From assembly GCA_013824055.1 (NCBI GenBank), contig PNNE01000388.1, positions 1 through 6,945 of the forward strand: DNA of 6,945 nt. Direction: 5' to 3'. The notes beneath the pieces were generated by a model. The model worked only from the letters and a program-made list of their open reading frames with translations. It did not search any database and was not told the DNA's origin. Every line of letters starts with the position of its first letter. Position 1 is the stretch's first letter. Both the position numbers and the translations under genes were made by a program. Positions 6,436 to 6,945 of the stretch are shown one piece after another. The stretch comes from Rhodobacter sp. (GTDB lineage Bacteria > Pseudomonadota > Alphaproteobacteria > Rhodobacterales > Rhodobacteraceae).

Positions 6436-6630
6436 CTTTCGTCAAATGCCGGGCATTTCCCCGGCGGCGTTTAGGAATTGGTTAGCTGCTTTCACGCTTC
6501 ACTGTCCTTGCGCCTCATGACGGGGCGGCGCTTCCGGGACCCCCGGCAAGCACGGACAGAATGCCCAGACTGCCACGCCTTGTGGCTTTTCCGGCCGTGA
6601 AACCTGCGGCCCCGTGTGAAGGACTGAATA
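6436..6630 (+). promoter_or_regulatory. flagellin upstream region and structured leader
   Basis: This 195-nt gap holds no gene. It contains, in order: a 15-bp palindrome AAATGCC-G-GGCATTT (6444-6458) overlapping a competing GCCGGG/CCCGGC stem (6448-6465); TTAG-N7-TTAG (6471-6485), a degenerate CtrA-like direct repeat; a hairpin GCTTCCGGG/CCCGG-C-AAGC (6530-6551, one bulged base); a hairpin GCCAC/GTGGC followed by TTTT (6572-6590); and GGCCG/CGGCC (6593-6611). The flagellin ribosome site AAGGA (6619-6623) follows, 7 nt before the ATG. No confident -35/-10 pair is visible. Confidence 0.45.
6444..6465. repeat. palindrome with an overlapping alternative stem downstream of the FlgN-like gene
   Basis: AAATGCC and GGCATTT flank a single G (6444-6458). 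An alternative stem pairs GCCGGG (6448-6453) with CCCGGC (6460-6465) across a six-base loop. Only the second makes a good RNA hairpin; the first is a DNA palindrome. Starting 8 nt after the stop codon, it could be a weak terminator or a protein-binding site, but no T run follows closely. Confidence 0.4.
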
Positions 6631-6945
6631 ATGTCGTCGATCCTGACCAACAACAGTGCGATGGTTGCCCTGCAGACCATGAAGGGCATCAACGCCAGCC
6701 TGAACAAGACCCAGGCGGACATCTCTACCGGCAAGACCATCGCCAGCGCCAAGGACAACGCCGCTGTCTGGGCCATCTCCAAGGTGATGGAATCGGACGT
6801 CGAAGGCTTCAAGGGCATCTCGGACAGCCTTTCCGTTGGCAATGCCACGCTGACCGTCGCCCGCAACGCCTCGGAATCGGTCACGAAGCTGCTGACCGAG
6901 ATGAAAGGCAAGATCGTCTCCGCCCAGGCCGAGAACGTCGACCGC
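6631..6945 (+). CDS. fliC: flagellin, N-terminal part (runs off the window)
   Basis: Flagellin is the filament subunit, exported through the flagellar channel. The visible 105 residues are the D0/D1 N-terminal region: MSSILTNNSAMVAL, then the heptad-like helix NASLNKTQADISTGKTI and KDNAAVWAIS (41-50), equivalent to the DDAAGLAIS core of other flagellins, and LTVARNASESVTKLLTEM (74-91). The rest, including the variable middle and the C-terminal helix, is beyond the window. No in-frame stop occurs. AAGGA (6619-6623) sits 7 nt before the ATG at 6631, a good ribosome site. The sequence is of the short alphaproteobacterial type. It follows the FlgN-like gene after a 195-nt leader, so it probably has its own promoter. 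Confidence 0.96.
   Translation, partial: MSSILTNNSAMVALQTMKGINASLNKTQADISTGKTIASAKDNAAVWAISKVMESDVEGFKGISDSLSVGNATLTVARNASESVTKLLTEMKGKIVSAQAENVDR

Noticed and set aside
6442..6469. Possible sigma28 promoter (TCAAA-N15-...) upstream of flagellin
   Set aside because: The downstream box CGGCGGCG does not resemble GCCGATAA.
6571..6586. Possible sigma54 promoter (TGCCACGCCTTGTGGC) upstream of flagellin
   Set aside because: It differs from the TGGCAC-N5-TTGC consensus in both boxes and in spacing, and is better described as a small inverted repeat.
6492..6911. Minus-strand open frame opposite the flagellin leader and start
   Set aside because: It overlaps an unmistakable flagellin gene on the other strand, and its product matches no family I recognise.
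1..6945. Mobile element, CRISPR array, defence system, tRNA or riboswitch
   Set aside because: I saw no transposase, terminal repeats, spaced direct repeats, cloverleaf or known riboswitch pattern; nearly all sequence is explained by core genes.

Overview
The window looks like chromosomal core DNA from an alphaproteobacterium of the Rhodobacterales (Rhodobacter/Paracoccus-like). The sequence is GC-rich with strong G/C preference at third codon positions. The MutM, UbiE and UbiB proteins read as the Rhodobacterales forms, and the flagellin belongs to the alphaproteobacterial type (core ...KDNAAVWAIS...). This assignment comes from recognising the protein families, not from a search.

Left half (about 32-3242), housekeeping: mutM (minus strand, DNA repair glycosylase) is divergent from ubiE and ubiB (plus strand, ubiquinone synthesis). 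ubiE and ubiB overlap by 4 nt and should be co-translated. ubiB is out of frame near codon 441, so as written it loses its C-terminal membrane anchor. One extra C restores a normal 510-residue protein.

Junction (3243-3305): two adjacent palindromes lie between the convergent ends of ubiB and flgD and probably form a two-way terminator.

Right half (3306-6945), flagellum: on the minus strand fliK (hook-length control) is followed after 7 nt by flgD (hook cap). fliK is also out of frame; one extra base in a G run restores a 595-residue protein. Divergent from fliK on the plus strand are a small FlgJ-N/CheL-like rod-binding protein, an overlapping FlgN-like small protein, a 195-nt leader rich in short hairpins, and the start of a flagellin gene that runs off the window. 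Two TTAN-N7-TTAN direct repeats resembling degenerate CtrA sites lie in the two flagellar control regions.

Both breaks are single-base losses in short G/C runs, which suggests base-calling errors rather than two dead genes. I see no transposon, tRNA, CRISPR array or phage gene, and no convincing new system. The most useful points are the two frame breaks, the junction palindromes and the possible control sites around the flagellar genes.
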